Part shown: positions 1 to 9,141 of the stretch, piece by piece
Numbering within the stretch: the first letter of the stretch is position 1
Layout: each line of letters begins with the position of its first letter
From: Fibrobacter sp.
GTDB lineage: Bacteria > Fibrobacterota > Fibrobacteria > Fibrobacterales > Fibrobacteraceae
Length of the DNA: 62,298 nt
Assembly (NCBI GenBank): GCA_024398845.1
Contig: JAKSIM010000012.1
Location: 1 to 62,298 of the forward strand
Reading direction: 5' to 3'
Made by a program: the position numbers and the translations under genes
Notes under the pieces: model-generated
Told to the model about the DNA's origin: nothing
Database searches by the model: none
The model's input: the letters and a program-made list of their open reading frames with translations, nothing else

Positions 1-73
1 CGAAGGAGAGCATTAACTTGTGGAATGTTCTAAAAGACATGGGTCCTCCTTTTTTGGGGGGCGTAAGGTTGAA

Positions 74-102
74 TTGTGTCTAACGGTATTAATAAATATA
101 AT
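74..102 (+). promoter_or_regulatory. Putative sigma-70 promoter of the lpt operon
   Basis: TTGTGT (74-79), a 17-bp spacer and TATAAT (97-102) form a good sigma-70-type promoter. Transcription would start near 109, only a few bases before the ATG at 116, so the leader would be very short. The first 73 bases hold no gene that I can see. Confidence 0.45.
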
Positions 103-115
103 ATGATTCTTTAAA

Positions 116-1111
116 ATGGCGATTCGCGGACGGTTTCGTCTGGTCTGCTTGGCATGGAATTTGCTAATATTTTGTATCTTGATGAATATGAATTGCAAAT
201 TGAATCATTTGCTGCAAGCGCTGCGGGTGTTGCCCCGATGGGCGTTTTTTGGGGTGTTCTTTGCAATGTCATTTTTGCTCCTTGCCGCCTGTGAGGAAAT
301 CGAGGAAGACAAGCCTTGGATCCAGGTGGAGCGCCCGCAGATGCTTTTTACCGATACGACGCTCTTGGATAGTTACGACAAGGATGTGCTCAACTGGAAA
401 TTGAAGACGGCTTACCTGGAACGTTGGGCCGATAAGGAAATTGTGTTTGTGCGACCGGTGCTGGTCGATATTTATGATTCCCTTGGAGAACGTGTTGCGT
501 TTTTGCGCGCCGACTCGGGTCGCCTCGACATGAAGTTCACTTACGTCTATGCGTATGGCCACGTTTATGCTATTACGCCGAAGGGCGCCTCGGTTCGCGC
601 CGACTCCTTGCTCTGGAATAAGAAAGACAATTTGGTACGTACCGATAGCTACGTGCGCGTGGTTTCAGAAGACGGCGACGTGCTGCAGGGAAAGGGTTTT
701 GAAAGCGACGCCAAAATGGACCACTGGAGAATTCTCTCTAGCGTGACGGGCATTTTCCAGGATGCTGCAAAACGCCTCAAGGAAGAAGACAAAAAACAGG
801 CAGAAGAATTGGAAAAAAATAAACAGGACTCGACCGCGAATGTGGCGTCCACTCCAACGTCTTCTTCGACGGCCTCTCCAACGTCCTCTCCAGTGGCGGC
901 TCCAAAGCCTGCGCCTAAGCCCGCGGTTTCACCGAGGCCTGCTCCAAAGGCGGGTCGACACGATAAATCGGAGGAACTTTCTCCCGAGGATTCCGCGGCT
1001 CTCGAAGAGAATAAACAAGCTCGTGAAAGAGTTTTGAGAATGCGAGCTCATGCTCGAGCGGCTGCGGGTAAAACTTCTGAATCCGCTGCTGATTCCGGGG
1101 TTGCCAAATGA
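116..1111 (+). CDS. lptC: LPS export periplasmic/lipoprotein component, LptC-like
   Basis: Probable LptC, which receives lipopolysaccharide from the LptB2FG transporter and passes it to LptA in the periplasm. A hydrophobic stretch (about residues 45-58) ends in a lipobox-like LLAAC, so it may be a lipoprotein rather than a simple membrane-anchored protein. A beta-jellyroll-like LptC region follows (about 60-200, pattern D.LLDSYD...NWKL). The C-terminal third is a low-complexity Ser/Pro/Ala/Lys tail that ordinary LptC lacks. The first gene of the operon, it overlaps lptA by 4 nt (ATGA). The start is uncertain: ATG 116 lies just after the promoter, but ATG 182 would bring the lipobox closer to the N-terminus. 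Assignment rests mainly on the lptA-lptB context and the weak fold-level pattern. Confidence 0.72.
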   Translation: MAIRGRFRLVCLAWNLLIFCILMNMNCKLNHLLQALRVLPRWAFFGVFFAMSFLLLAACEEIEEDKPWIQVERPQMLFTDTTLLDSYDKDVLNWKLKTAYLERWADKEIVFVRPVLVDIYDSLGERVAFLRADSGRLDMKFTYVYAYGHVYAITPKGASVRADSLLWNKKDNLVRTDSYVRVVSEDGDVLQGKGFESDAKMDHWRILSSVTGIFQDAAKRLKEEDKKQAEELEKNKQDSTANVASTPTSSSTASPTSSPVAAPKPAPKPAVSPRPAPKAGRHDKSEELSPEDSAALEENKQARERVLRMRAHARAAAGKTSESAADSGVAK

Positions 1112-2532
1112 TGAGAATTTCTCGTATGGCGGGCCTTGTCGCGGGGCTAATTTTTGCGCTTGTGGTATCCGCCCTAGCGCAATCGTCCCCTTTGATTATG
1201 AAACATGCCGATAGCCTTGCCGTGGCGCGTGTTCGCGGCTCGCTAATGCTTCATGGTCGAGTACATTTTGTACACGATAGCATCCAGTTCCGCACGCAAA
1301 AAGCTTCTTGGAATAAGGGATCCGAGGTGGTACAGTGCGAAGGCGGTTTTTTGTTTACGCATCCGTCGGGCTACATTCAGGCGCAAACGGGCGTGTACCA
1401 AAAAAAGAGAAACCTGGCGACGGCTTCGGGCGACGTGCGTGCCGCCGACTCTGCGGGTTCCTATATGTTCACTGGCGAACACATGGTTTACGACCGCGAA
1501 CAAGAAATTTTGACGATGCCCGACAAGCCCAAGCTGTACCAGTTTGAACATCAAAAGAACGGTGATATTGATACCGTCACCATTGAGGCGAAGTACATTG
1601 TGTACAACAAAAAGGAAGCGTTCGCCGAAGCCTTTAAAGATGTAAAGTTGACGCAAAAAGAGCTGGTGGTGACTTGCGATACGGGTTACTTTGATCGCGG
1701 AAATAGTTGGCTCAGCATGAAGGGACACCCGACCTGCGATATGAAGAATTACCACCTCACGGGCGATTCCATTTTTTTGGTACTCGATGAAGCGGGCAAA
1801 ACGCTCAAGTCGGCCCTCGTGATTCGCAATGCGCATGGCGTGCAACAAGAGGACGGCAAAAAGGGGGCTCCGGGGAGTGTGACGGAAGCTTTTGGCGATA
1901 CGCTATTCTGTGAATTCGCAAACGGCAAAATCGAAAGGCTTTACGTGAACTTGAATGCAAAGGGTTTCTTTTACGAAACGGACCTCCCGGATTACCGCAA
2001 CTTGATGGATGGCGAACGTTTGGACCTTTACTTTAACAAGGGCAAAATGGACCATGCGGTTGTTTCGGGCAAGGCTCAAAGCACTTATTTTTATGTAAAA
2101 AAGGATCGCACCGTTTCGGGTAGGAACGAAGCGACGGGCGATACCATCAACATTTTATTTGATGCGCAAAAAAATGCGGTAAAGTCGCTAAAACTTTTAG
2201 GAAACTCAGCCCTTGCGAGCGGACGTTATATAGATTTAGAGAAGGAACGTCGTCTCAAGGAGGCAAAGGAAAAGGCTACGCGCGATTCCCTAATTGCGCT
2301 TGGAATAGACCCCGACTTGAAATCAGCGAAGGATTCTCTTGTAAAATCCGGTGCAGTGAAATTGACGAATCCTAGTGATAAAAAAGTGGAAGTGAGAAAG
2401 CCGGAAGGTGAAAAGGTTGAAGAAAAAGGTGACGGGGTTTCTCCTTCAAAACAACCTAGAAAAAGTCCATTTGGTTTACGCGATAAGATTTTAAAGAATT
2501 CTGAGAAGAAAAAAGGAAACGGGAAAAAATGA
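1108..2532 (+). CDS. lptA: LPS transport protein, OstA/LptA-like
   Basis: Probable LptA/OstA-family protein forming the periplasmic bridge for lipopolysaccharide. It has a clear signal peptide (about residues 1-25, cleaved after ALA). The following segments repeat the OstA pattern of short beta strands separated by G, D and N, for example [19 protein letters not shown] and [16 protein letters not shown]. At 474 aa it is much longer than E. coli LptA (about 185 aa) and resembles the long OstA-like proteins of Bacteroidetes and relatives. The last 80 residues are highly charged and Lys-rich. It overlaps lptC by 4 nt and lptB by 4 nt, so the three are translationally coupled. Confidence 0.75.
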   Translation: MMRISRMAGLVAGLIFALVVSALAQSSPLIMKHADSLAVARVRGSLMLHGRVHFVHDSIQFRTQKASWNKGSEVVQCEGGFLFTHPSGYIQAQTGVYQKKRNLATASGDVRAADSAGSYMFTGEHMVYDREQEILTMPDKPKLYQFEHQKNGDIDTVTIEAKYIVYNKKEAFAEAFKDVKLTQKELVVTCDTGYFDRGNSWLSMKGHPTCDMKNYHLTGDSIFLVLDEAGKTLKSALVIRNAHGVQQEDGKKGAPGSVTEAFGDTLFCEFANGKIERLYVNLNAKGFFYETDLPDYRNLMDGERLDLYFNKGKMDHAVVSGKAQSTYFYVKKDRTVSGRNEATGDTINILFDAQKNAVKSLKLLGNSALASGRYIDLEKERRLKEAKEKATRDSLIALGIDPDLKSAKDSLVKSGAVKLTNPSDKKVEVRKPEGEKVEEKGDGVSPSKQPRKSPFGLRDKILKNSEKKKGNGKK

Positions 2533-3266
2533 AAAATTTGGTAAGCACCATTCGCACCGATAAGTTGCGTAAAATATATGGCGGTCGCCAGGTGGTGAGC
2601 GACGTTTCCATCAGTGTTTCTCAAGGTGAAATCGTTGGCCTTCTGGGGCCTAACGGAGCCGGTAAAACTACGAGCTTCTACATGATTGTGGGCATGGTCC
2701 GCCCCGATGCCGGCCACATTTTTTTGGATGACATCGAAATGACCGATAAGCCCATGTACAAGCGCGCCCGCCTGGGTGTGGGCTACCTGCCGCAGGAGGC
2801 TTCCATTTTCCGCAAACTCTCTGTGGAAGACAACATCATGGCGATTCTCGAGACGCAAGATATGAAGCGTCGCGAACGCAAGTTGCGCTTAGAGCAACTG
2901 CTCGAAGAATTCAAGATTACGCACATTCGCAAGACCAAGTCCATGAGTTGCTCGGGTGGTGAACGCCGCCGTTTGGAAATTGCCCGCGCCTTGGCGAGCG
3001 ATCCGTCGTTCCTTTTGCTCGATGAACCTTTTGCGGGCATTGACCCTATTGCCGTGGCCGACATCCAGTCCATTATTTCGGGGCTCAAGGAACGCGGCAT
3101 GGGCGTGCTCATTACGGACCATAACGTGCGTGAAACGCTTAGCATTACGGATCGCGCCTACATTATGTACAAGAGCCAGGTACTTACCGAAGGCTCCTCG
3201 GAATATTTGGCGAAGGACCCTGAAGCCCGTCGCATTTACCTGGGCGATAGTTTCCGCTTGGATTAG
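2529..3266 (+). CDS. lptB: LPS export ABC transporter ATPase LptB
   Basis: Cytoplasmic ATPase of the LPS export transporter. It shows a complete ABC domain: Walker [10 protein letters not shown] (about 39-47), Q-loop, signature CSGGERRR (about 138-145), Walker [14 protein letters not shown] (about 159-171) and switch His in ITDHN. The 245-aa length and the FAGIDP wording after Walker B are typical of LptB. It overlaps the end of lptA by 4 nt and is followed 8 nt later by rpoN, the arrangement seen in many Gram-negatives. The membrane partners LptF and LptG are not in this window. Confidence 0.96.
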   Translation: MKNLVSTIRTDKLRKIYGGRQVVSDVSISVSQGEIVGLLGPNGAGKTTSFYMIVGMVRPDAGHIFLDDIEMTDKPMYKRARLGVGYLPQEASIFRKLSVEDNIMAILETQDMKRRERKLRLEQLLEEFKITHIRKTKSMSCSGGERRRLEIARALASDPSFLLLDEPFAGIDPIAVADIQSIISGLKERGMGVLITDHNVRETLSITDRAYIMYKSQVLTEGSSEYLAKDPEARRIYLGDSFRLD

Positions 3267-3274
3267 AGGCGCCT

Positions 3275-4885
3275 ATGGATTTGGGAATGCAGCTAGGGCA
3301 AGCCCAGCGATTGGAACAAACTCTTTCGCCGCAGCTTTTGCAGTCGGTGACGATTTTGCAAAAGAATGCGCTGGAGCTGGAAACCGCTATTAAAGAGGAA
3401 CTTGAGGCGAATCCGCTTTTGGAGATGGATGAAGGCGGTGACGAGTTTGAAGACGTTCCTGAACGTGATGAAACCGAAGTGGAGGTGCGTGAAAGTGCCG
3501 ACCGCGAAGAAATGGAATTTGAGCGCGGGACTCTTGAAGACAGCGCCGATATGGATTACGACATATTGGACAACACTTCCGATGCCGATTGGGTCAAGCG
3601 CTTGGAAGATGGCGCCGACAACGCAGACGCCCCCTTCAAGGATTTGAATGGCAAGGACCCCGACGAAGATTGGGATAACCCGCAAAAGGACCGCGAAGCG
3701 AGTTTGCAAGATCGCCTGTTGAACCAGTTGCGTGAATGGAACGGTACGCACCAGCTATTGGAACAGCTTAGCGAAAACGGCTGTACGGAACAACACTTTC
3801 GCGAACTGGTGCAGTACCTGATTGATTCCTTGGACGAGAACGGCTTTTTGCAGAGCGCCGATGAAATCGCAATGACCAAGGTCCTTATGGACAATGATCG
3901 TTTTATTGTGGAATTGGAACGCGTGCTCCGTAACGAGATTCCGCTCTCGTTGGCGAGCCTCCCGGTGGCCGAGGCAATCCACGTTTTGCAGAGCTTTAAG
4001 CCGCGTGGCATTGGCGCACGCAACTTGCAAGAGAGTTTTCTTATTCAGGCAATGGCGATTGACGATTTTCCAAAGTTTGCCATTGAAGTTTTGCGAGATC
4101 ATTTTGACGACCTCATGGCGCTCCGCTACGCAAAAATCGCGAAAGATACGGGCGCTTCGACTGACGATATCCAGCAGGTAGTGGCGAGTCTCTCGAAACT
4201 TGCGCCGCATCCGGGCCTCCAAATTTCGAATGCCCCTTCGCAGGTGAAGGTCGCCGATATGCGTGTGGTCGAAAAGAAGGGCCACTTCGAAGTGGAGTGC
4301 TTTAAAAAGCAGGTACAGCGTCGCCTGCGCATCAACAAGACTTACGCAAGCCTCCTGGACGATAAGAACCTGAGCAAAAAGGACCGCGAGTATATTCAAA
4401 CAAATCTTTCCAAGGCGAACGATTTTATCAAGGCCGTCGATAACCGGTTTACGACTATGGAAAAGGTGATGCGGGCCATTGTTGCGCATCAAAAGGATTT
4501 CTTTAAAAAGGGGCCCGCATACCTGAAGCCCATGATTTTGCAGGAGATTGCCGATGAGGTCGGGCGCGACCTGAGTACGGTGAGCCGCGTGACCAACGGT
4601 AAGTTCGTGGAGACTCCTTTTGGCATTTACGAGCTCAAGAGGTTCTTTACGTCGGGGGTCAGGCAAGACAAGTCCGGTGCCGCAAACGAGGTGGTGGGTT
4701 CGGCCCAAATTCTGGACACCATCAAAAAATTGGTGGAGGAAGAGGACAAAAAGAAGCCTCTTTCGGACCAGGCTCTGGCCGACGCTTTGGAGGCCATGGG
4801 TATCAAGGTTGCACGCCGGACGGTGGCCAAATACCGCGAGGAAGAGCTTAAAATTCTGCCCGCCCGCCTAAGAAAGCAGGTTTAG
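3275..4885 (+). CDS. rpoN: RNA polymerase sigma-54 factor RpoN
   Basis: Sigma-54, which directs RNA polymerase to -24/-12 promoters that need AAA+ activators. The N-terminus carries the Gln/Leu-rich activator-interaction region I (MDLGMQLGQAQRLEQTLSPQ) and then an acidic region II (about 50-150). The core-binding and DNA-binding domains follow, with the diagnostic RpoN box ARRTVAKYREE near the C-terminus. The 536-aa length is normal with a long acidic linker. It starts 8 nt after lptB and ends the first run of the operon. No convincing -24/-12 site was noticed in this window. Confidence 0.97.
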   Translation: MDLGMQLGQAQRLEQTLSPQLLQSVTILQKNALELETAIKEELEANPLLEMDEGGDEFEDVPERDETEVEVRESADREEMEFERGTLEDSADMDYDILDNTSDADWVKRLEDGADNADAPFKDLNGKDPDEDWDNPQKDREASLQDRLLNQLREWNGTHQLLEQLSENGCTEQHFRELVQYLIDSLDENGFLQSADEIAMTKVLMDNDRFIVELERVLRNEIPLSLASLPVAEAIHVLQSFKPRGIGARNLQESFLIQAMAIDDFPKFAIEVLRDHFDDLMALRYAKIAKDTGASTDDIQQVVASLSKLAPHPGLQISNAPSQVKVADMRVVEKKGHFEVECFKKQVQRRLRINKTYASLLDDKNLSKKDREYIQTNLSKANDFIKAVDNRFTTMEKVMRAIVAHQKDFFKKGPAYLKPMILQEIADEVGRDLSTVSRVTNGKFVETPFGIYELKRFFTSGVRQDKSGAANEVVGSAQILDTIKKLVEEEDKKKPLSDQALADALEAMGIKVARRTVAKYREEELKILPARLRKQV

Positions 4886-4908
4886 GACTTTTAGAAAAGG
4901 GGCGAAAT

Positions 4909-4926
4909 TTGGCGAAAAAACGCCAA
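4909..4926. other. Stem-loop after rpoN
   Basis: TTGGCG-AAAAAA-CGCCAA is a 6-bp perfect stem. On the + strand it is followed by AAAAAG, not a T-run, so it is at best a weak terminator or a processing site between rpoN and hpf. Confidence 0.35.
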
Positions 4927-4981
4927 AAAGCAAGGTTATTCCAATTAGGACGAAATTCTTTGGGAAAATTCATAAAATTTC

Positions 4982-5011
4982 TTGTTTTTTTTGTCTAAAA
5001 AGATGTATATA
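4982..5011 (+). promoter_or_regulatory. Putative hpf promoter
   Basis: TTGTTT (4982-4987), an 18-bp T/A-rich spacer and TATATA (5006-5011). The leader then contains a small hairpin (GAGGC-aaca-GCCTT, around 5020-5035) and a strong Shine-Dalgarno GGAGG before the ATG at 5071. The T-tract resembles the one upstream of the DksA-type gene at 7343-7366. Confidence 0.45.
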
Positions 5012-5070
5012 CTCTAAATGCGAGGCAACAGCCTTGCACAACTACCATCTCAATTTACGGAGGTATCACA

Positions 5071-5388
5071 ATGGATATTCAGTTTTCTGCTCGCCACTTT
5101 AACGCATCTGCCGGACTTCAGGATCGTATTCAAGAAGAAATGGACAAATTAGCCAAATTTTACCCGAACATTACCGGCGCCTCTGTGATTCTCGACCATG
5201 AAGTGGAACTCCGTCGTCATTGCGAAATTTCTGTGAGCATTACCGGTTCTACGATTGTTGCTTCTGCAGACGAAGAAAACATGGGCAAGGCTGTGGATGT
5301 AGCCCTTGAACGCGTTAAGGTTCAGTTGAAGAAGGCTAACGAAAAGCAGAACGATCATCGCGCTCAGCCCACATCCTCTTTGGCATAA
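5071..5388 (+). CDS. hpf: Ribosome hibernation-promoting factor, short HPF/RaiA type
   Basis: Small ribosome-binding protein of the HPF/YfiA family, which inactivates 70S ribosomes or drives their dimerisation in stationary phase. At 105 aa it is the short form without the C-terminal dimerisation domain. It starts MDIQFSARHFNASAGLQDRI and continues with the beta-alpha-beta layout of the family and the ADEENMGKAVDVALERVKVQL helix. It has its own promoter and a good Shine-Dalgarno (GGAGG). Its stop overlaps the hprK start as TAATG, so the two are coupled. Its position after rpoN is the conserved Gram-negative order. Confidence 0.93.
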   Translation: MDIQFSARHFNASAGLQDRIQEEMDKLAKFYPNITGASVILDHEVELRRHCEISVSITGSTIVASADEENMGKAVDVALERVKVQLKKANEKQNDHRAQPTSSLA

Positions 5389-6419
5389 TGGCTGATTCGA
5401 GATTGAAAGATTTAAAGGTCCTGCACCGAGAGAAGCTCTCGGTGCGTGACTTTTTTTGCCATTACGGCAAGGATTTGCAGCTGGCGCTCCATACGTCGGA
5501 AGACGATTTGGATACGAGTATTGCCGAAGGCGGTATCCACCGTCCGGGGCTTGCTATGGCCGGCTACACCAAAGTTTATAGCTCGCAGCAGATGCAGGTG
5601 GTTGGCCATACCGAATGGAACTACCTGGAATCGCTTGGGGCCGAAGGGCGCAAGAAGGTTTTTGAAAACCTTTCGGTTTTCCACGCGCCTATGTGGGTCG
5701 TGACTCATGCGCAAATGCCGCATGTGGAACTCAAGGAAATGTGTGCCAAGCTGCATATTCCGCTGTTCTCCACGACGCTCCATACTTACGAGTTTAACAA
5801 AATCGCCCAACGCATTTTGGAGGAGTTCTTTGCTCCGCATGCCATTATCCACGGGAGTCTTGTGGATGTATATGGTATTGGTATGCTGTTTGTGGGCGAT
5901 AGCAACGTCGGTAAATCCGAGTGTGTTCTGGACCTTGTAGAAAGTGGTCACCGCATGGTTGCCGATGACGTTGTTCACATTTCGCATGTGGGTAACACGA
6001 TTGTAGGGCGCCCCGACCCGCTTATTAGGCACCACATGGAAATTCGCGGGGTGGGTATCTTGGATATCCGCTCGATGTTCGGTATTCATGCCATACGCAA
6101 GGTCAAAAAGATTGAAGTCATCGTTGAACTCCAGCCGTGGAGCCGCGACGTTTCTTACGAGCGTACGGGCTTAAATGAACGCGAAGAAGTCGTGATGGGG
6201 GTTTCTATCCCGAAGGTCATTATTCCGGTGGCCCCTGGCAAGAACCTCACCGTTATTAGCGAAGTGATTGCCATGAACACTTTGATGAAGATGAACGGGC
6301 AGAACGTCGCCGCGGACTTCAACGAAAGTTTAATGCAAAAGATTAAGGCCAAGGCCAAGGGCGAATACTCCGACGACTTGCTCGAGATGGATCCGCAACA
6401 CTGGTCTCCTTACGAATAG
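5388..6419 (+). CDS. hprK: HPr kinase/phosphorylase
   Basis: Bifunctional kinase/phosphorylase acting on Ser of the phosphocarrier HPr, linking sugar status to regulation. The N-terminal MurF-like domain (about 1-130) precedes a kinase domain with P-loop GDSNVGKSE (about 168-176), catalytic Asp in VADDVVHI, and the family signature MEIRGVGILDI (about 221-231). The length of 343 aa is full, slightly longer than the usual 310-320 aa. It overlaps hpf by one base. In proteobacterial versions of this cluster ptsN commonly lies between hpf and hprK; ptsN, rapZ and ptsH are absent here. Confidence 0.95.
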   Translation: MADSRLKDLKVLHREKLSVRDFFCHYGKDLQLALHTSEDDLDTSIAEGGIHRPGLAMAGYTKVYSSQQMQVVGHTEWNYLESLGAEGRKKVFENLSVFHAPMWVVTHAQMPHVELKEMCAKLHIPLFSTTLHTYEFNKIAQRILEEFFAPHAIIHGSLVDVYGIGMLFVGDSNVGKSECVLDLVESGHRMVADDVVHISHVGNTIVGRPDPLIRHHMEIRGVGILDIRSMFGIHAIRKVKKIEVIVELQPWSRDVSYERTGLNEREEVVMGVSIPKVIIPVAPGKNLTVISEVIAMNTLMKMNGQNVAADFNESLMQKIKAKAKGEYSDDLLEMDPQHWSPYE

Positions 6420-6423
6420 TCTT

Positions 6424-7335
6424 ATGTTGGGAAAAAAGATTAAGTCAAATATCGTGCCGTTTATTGTTGCAGTGACTCTCTTTGGAAGCTGTTGCGTCGC
6501 ATGGTATTTGAAACATCCGGCAAGTCCTTATCACAAACGTTATACCTTTGTGGTGAGCTACGATGCCATTGGTACGCTTTCTCCAGGGAACCGTGTCGAG
6601 GTTCGCGGGATTACCAAGGGGAAAATCAAGAAGGTCGAGCTGACCGAGGACGCTGTTTACGTGACGGCTGAGGTTTTGGCGGATACCAAGATTCCGCGTA
6701 ATTCCGAATTCCGCTTGATTACGGCGGGGTTGATGGGCGAACGCGAAATGTGCGTGCTGAGCGGCGATGCGACTGAATACATTGCCGATGGCGATACTGT
6801 GAAGGGGCTTTTTGAAAATGGAACTTCGGGCATTTCCAAGGATCTTTTTGAGGCAATGGAAAGCTTGAACGAGGTCAAGAATCAAATTATGTCGCTCAAG
6901 GACTCGCTGACAGTGGGGTCGATGGGCGCTCTCATTGAATCCTCCATTAAAAAGGGCGAGCATATAAAAAAGACGATGGGCCTTGTGACCACCTCTTGGG
7001 CTACCGATGCGGGGACGATTCTTGATAATTGTGACCGCGCCGTTGAAAACGCCAAGGGGCTTCTGGAATCCACCAGGGCCAAGGCCGACAATACCTCGCA
7101 AAATGTAGAAGAGGTGGTGTCGAAGGCCGATGAACTGCTCGGCAAGGTCCGGGATACCAAGGCCGAACTTAAGAAGGTCGCCGAGGCCTTTGACCGGGAT
7201 GATAACACTGCCGGGGCGATAATTTCGGGAAAAGGACGCCTAATTGGCGAAATAGACCGGATTTCTAGGGATGTAGACGCCCTTTCGAAGGATATCAAGA
7301 AGACCGGCCTTAAATTAAATGTGGATATTTTCTAA
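6424..7335 (+). CDS. MCE-family (MlaD-like) lipid-transport protein
   Basis: One N-terminal membrane helix (about residues 10-30) is followed by an MCE domain (about 38-120, with YDAIGTLSPGNRVEVRGITK), the lipid-binding ring module of MlaD/YrbD proteins. A long coiled-coil tail (about 140-303) has no proline breaks, as in tube-forming MCE proteins. It begins 4 nt after hprK and is probably co-transcribed. The usual permease (MlaE) and ATPase (MlaF) are not adjacent, so its transporter partners must be encoded elsewhere. Lipid trafficking between membranes is inferred from the family. Confidence 0.88.
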   Translation: MLGKKIKSNIVPFIVAVTLFGSCCVAWYLKHPASPYHKRYTFVVSYDAIGTLSPGNRVEVRGITKGKIKKVELTEDAVYVTAEVLADTKIPRNSEFRLITAGLMGEREMCVLSGDATEYIADGDTVKGLFENGTSGISKDLFEAMESLNEVKNQIMSLKDSLTVGSMGALIESSIKKGEHIKKTMGLVTTSWATDAGTILDNCDRAVENAKGLLESTRAKADNTSQNVEEVVSKADELLGKVRDTKAELKKVAEAFDRDDNTAGAIISGKGRLIGEIDRISRDVDALSKDIKKTGLKLNVDIF

Positions 7336-7342
7336 TAATGAT

Positions 7343-7366
7343 TTGTTTTTTTTGTAAAAAAAAGAT
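7343..7366 (+). promoter_or_regulatory. T-tract promoter region of the DksA-type gene
   Basis: A TTG-T8-GT-A8-GAT tract here closely matches the one upstream of hpf (4982-5004). GATAAT just downstream (7364-7369) could be the -10. A strong Shine-Dalgarno AAGAAGGAG precedes ATG 7426. Confidence 0.35.
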
Positions 7367-7425
7367 AATTTAACACGGTACCAAACGAAACTGTCAATGG
7401 AACCCCAAACAAGAAGGAGTTTATT

Positions 7426-7899
7426 ATGGCTGAAAAGAAACCTGCGAAAATGAGCGATGCTGACCTGAAGTTTTTTGAAGATATGCTTATAGAAAAGCGT
7501 CGCCAGTTGGTGACTGCTCAAAGCGAATCTGAAAAGGCAAACGCATTCCAAGGTCAAAAAAATCAGTCTGGCGATGGTGGTGATTCTGACAGTGCCGATT
7601 CCGCAACGGATTATAATGCTTTGGAAACCACATTCTCTTTGGCTGCTCGCGAAGGCAAGTATCTAGTGTACTTGGAAGAAGCTTTGCAGCGCATTAGAAA
7701 GGGAACGTTCGGCGTGTGCAAGGTTTGCAAACAACTGATTCCGAAGGCCCGCCTTATTGCTGTTCCTACGGCTACCAAGTGCGTAAACTGCAAGGAAGAG
7801 ACCAAAAAGAAGGAACAAGAAAACAACCGCATTGAGATGGCTCGCCTGTTTGCCGAAGAACAGCGCCGCGAACTCATGAAGAAGAACGCAGAGCGCTAA
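7426..7899 (+). CDS. DksA/TraR-family C4 zinc-finger regulator
   Basis: DksA-type protein that would insert into the RNA polymerase secondary channel and modulate promoters, often with ppGpp. It has an N-terminal coiled coil (about 8-95). The C4 zinc finger is CKVCK...CVNCK (first pair about 104-107, second about 125-128), followed by a terminal Lys/Glu helix. The length of 157 aa is close to E. coli DksA (151 aa). The coiled-coil tip is not the canonical DxxDxA but D-rich (GDGGDSDSADSATDY), so it may be a YocK/TraR-like member. A perfect terminator follows. Confidence 0.88.
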   Translation: MAEKKPAKMSDADLKFFEDMLIEKRRQLVTAQSESEKANAFQGQKNQSGDGGDSDSADSATDYNALETTFSLAAREGKYLVYLEEALQRIRKGTFGVCKVCKQLIPKARLIAVPTATKCVNCKEETKKKEQENNRIEMARLFAEEQRRELMKKNAER

Positions 7900-7917
7900 T
7901 ATGCGTAAGAGCGTGAA

Positions 7918-7949
7918 ACACACCTGGCTTCAGGTGTGTTTTTTTTTGG
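7918..7949 (+). terminator. Rho-independent terminator of the DksA-type gene
   Basis: ACACACCTG-gctt-CAGGTGTGT is a 9-bp perfect stem followed by a run of nine or more T. Confidence 0.95.
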
Positions 7950-7962
7950 CCAGAAAACTTTG

Positions 7963-9045
7963 TTAGCAACCGCTAAAGAAGGCGTCGGCGAGAGTTGCGC
8001 GGAAGGCGTGGATGCGGTCGGCGCTTGGTTCGCGGTGCGGGTAGGTGAAGTTGCTTAAGAGCACGACGGCGGCGCCTGCACTTGGGTCCGCGACGATGCT
8101 TGCGCCCGTGAATCCGGTTTTGCCGAAGGTGCGTGGCGAAACGTGCGTGCCCATGAACTTTGCCGCGCTCAGTTCCCATCCGAGGGCGGTGCAGGCGTTT
8201 TTGCGAGTTTCTGCGTCCATGGTGCGGGTGAGCGGCGCGAATTCTTCGCGGGCAAACGCGTTGGTGCTTACCATATCGAGGATTCCCGCGGGCGCGATTC
8301 CGTCACCATCGTTCAAGACCATCTGCACGAACTTGAGTAGGTCCGGGACGCAGCTGAACATGCCGGCGCTCCCGACGGGGAAGAGCTTGCGCAACACCCA
8401 GGCGCTCTCGTCGTGGATTTCGCCCTGGATTTCGCGGCCACGGAAGCTGCAGATTTCGGTGGGCGCGATTTCCGCTTTTTCGATTTTGTTGAAGTCGCGA
8501 GTGAGCGGGTCCCAGCCGCTGCGGGTCATGCCGAGGGGTTCGAAGAACCGCTCGCGCCCTTGCTGTTGCAGGTCCTTGCCCGTGAGCCGTTGCAGGATAA
8601 TCCCGAGAAGTACGCTCGCCGGGTTTCCGTAGTTGAAGTCGGCGCCTGGCGCCTTTTCGAACTGGTACGTGAAAAGCGCGTTTAAAATTCCTTCGGGCGG
8701 AAGCGTGCGGAGCGTCTTCATGGGCACGCGGTAATCGAGACTGTGCGTGAGCAGGTGGAAAATGCGGACGTCGTCACGGAAGTTTGTCTGCAATTCGGGA
8801 ATGTGGTCGGCGACGCGGTCGTCAATTTTGAGTTTCCCTTCAAGAATGTAACTCAGCGCGAGAGTCGATGTCGGGCAGACCTTCGTAAGCGAGGCGATGT
8901 CGAAAACGGTATTTTCGGGCGTGTCGAGCGCAACGATGCGCCGCGTTCCATCGGGCAAAACGAAGCCAGCGACCGCCCTGCTAAAGACGCCTTCCGCCTT
9001 GGCGCGGTTTAAAAGATTCCTGATAATTGGTTCGTCGAACTGCAT
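7963..9045 (-). CDS. Serine hydrolase of the beta-lactamase/class C family
   Basis: Penicillin-binding-protein-like serine hydrolase. The three family motifs are present: SLTK (SxxK, about 52-55), YGN (YxN, about 138-140) and GKTGFTG (KTG, near 315). No signal peptide is visible, so it may be cytosolic and act as an esterase or peptidase rather than a resistance enzyme. The length of 360 aa is normal. The start ATG at 9045 is preceded by TAAAAT ending 6 nt upstream and no Shine-Dalgarno, which suggests a leaderless message. It is divergent from the Nudix gene. The substrate cannot be named from sequence. Confidence 0.88.
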   Translation of the reverse strand: MQFDEPIIRNLLNRAKAEGVFSRAVAGFVLPDGTRRIVALDTPENTVFDIASLTKVCPTSTLALSYILEGKLKIDDRVADHIPELQTNFRDDVRIFHLLTHSLDYRVPMKTLRTLPPEGILNALFTYQFEKAPGADFNYGNPASVLLGIILQRLTGKDLQQQGRERFFEPLGMTRSGWDPLTRDFNKIEKAEIAPTEICSFRGREIQGEIHDESAWVLRKLFPVGSAGMFSCVPDLLKFVQMVLNDGDGIAPAGILDMVSTNAFAREEFAPLTRTMDAETRKNACTALGWELSAAKFMGTHVSPRTFGKTGFTGASIVADPSAGAAVVLLSNFTYPHREPSADRIHAFRATLADAFFSGC

Positions 9046-9051
9046 GGCGAA

Positions 9052-9057
9052 ATTTTA
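9052..9057 (-). promoter_or_regulatory. -10 element, serine hydrolase (leaderless type)
   Basis: TAAAAT on the minus strand, 6 nt before the ATG at 9045; no Shine-Dalgarno. Confidence 0.5.
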
Positions 9058-9129
9058 GAAAAAATGGAGGGTGGGCGTCGAAGAGGCTTCGAGAAATTTG
9101 CGGCATGCTACATAGGTGTGCGAAATTGC

Positions 9130-9135
9130 TACCTT
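9130..9135 (+). promoter_or_regulatory. -10 element, Nudix gene (leaderless type)
   Basis: TACCTT lies 6 nt before ATG 9142. No Shine-Dalgarno is present, which decides the start at 9142 rather than an upstream in-frame ATG at 9064. Confidence 0.5.
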
Positions 9136-9141
9136 ATCGGT

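Noticed and set aside
3755..4708. A 317-aa minus-strand reading opposite rpoN
   Set aside because: rpoN is complete on the + strand with its RpoN box; the antisense reading has no recognisable domain.
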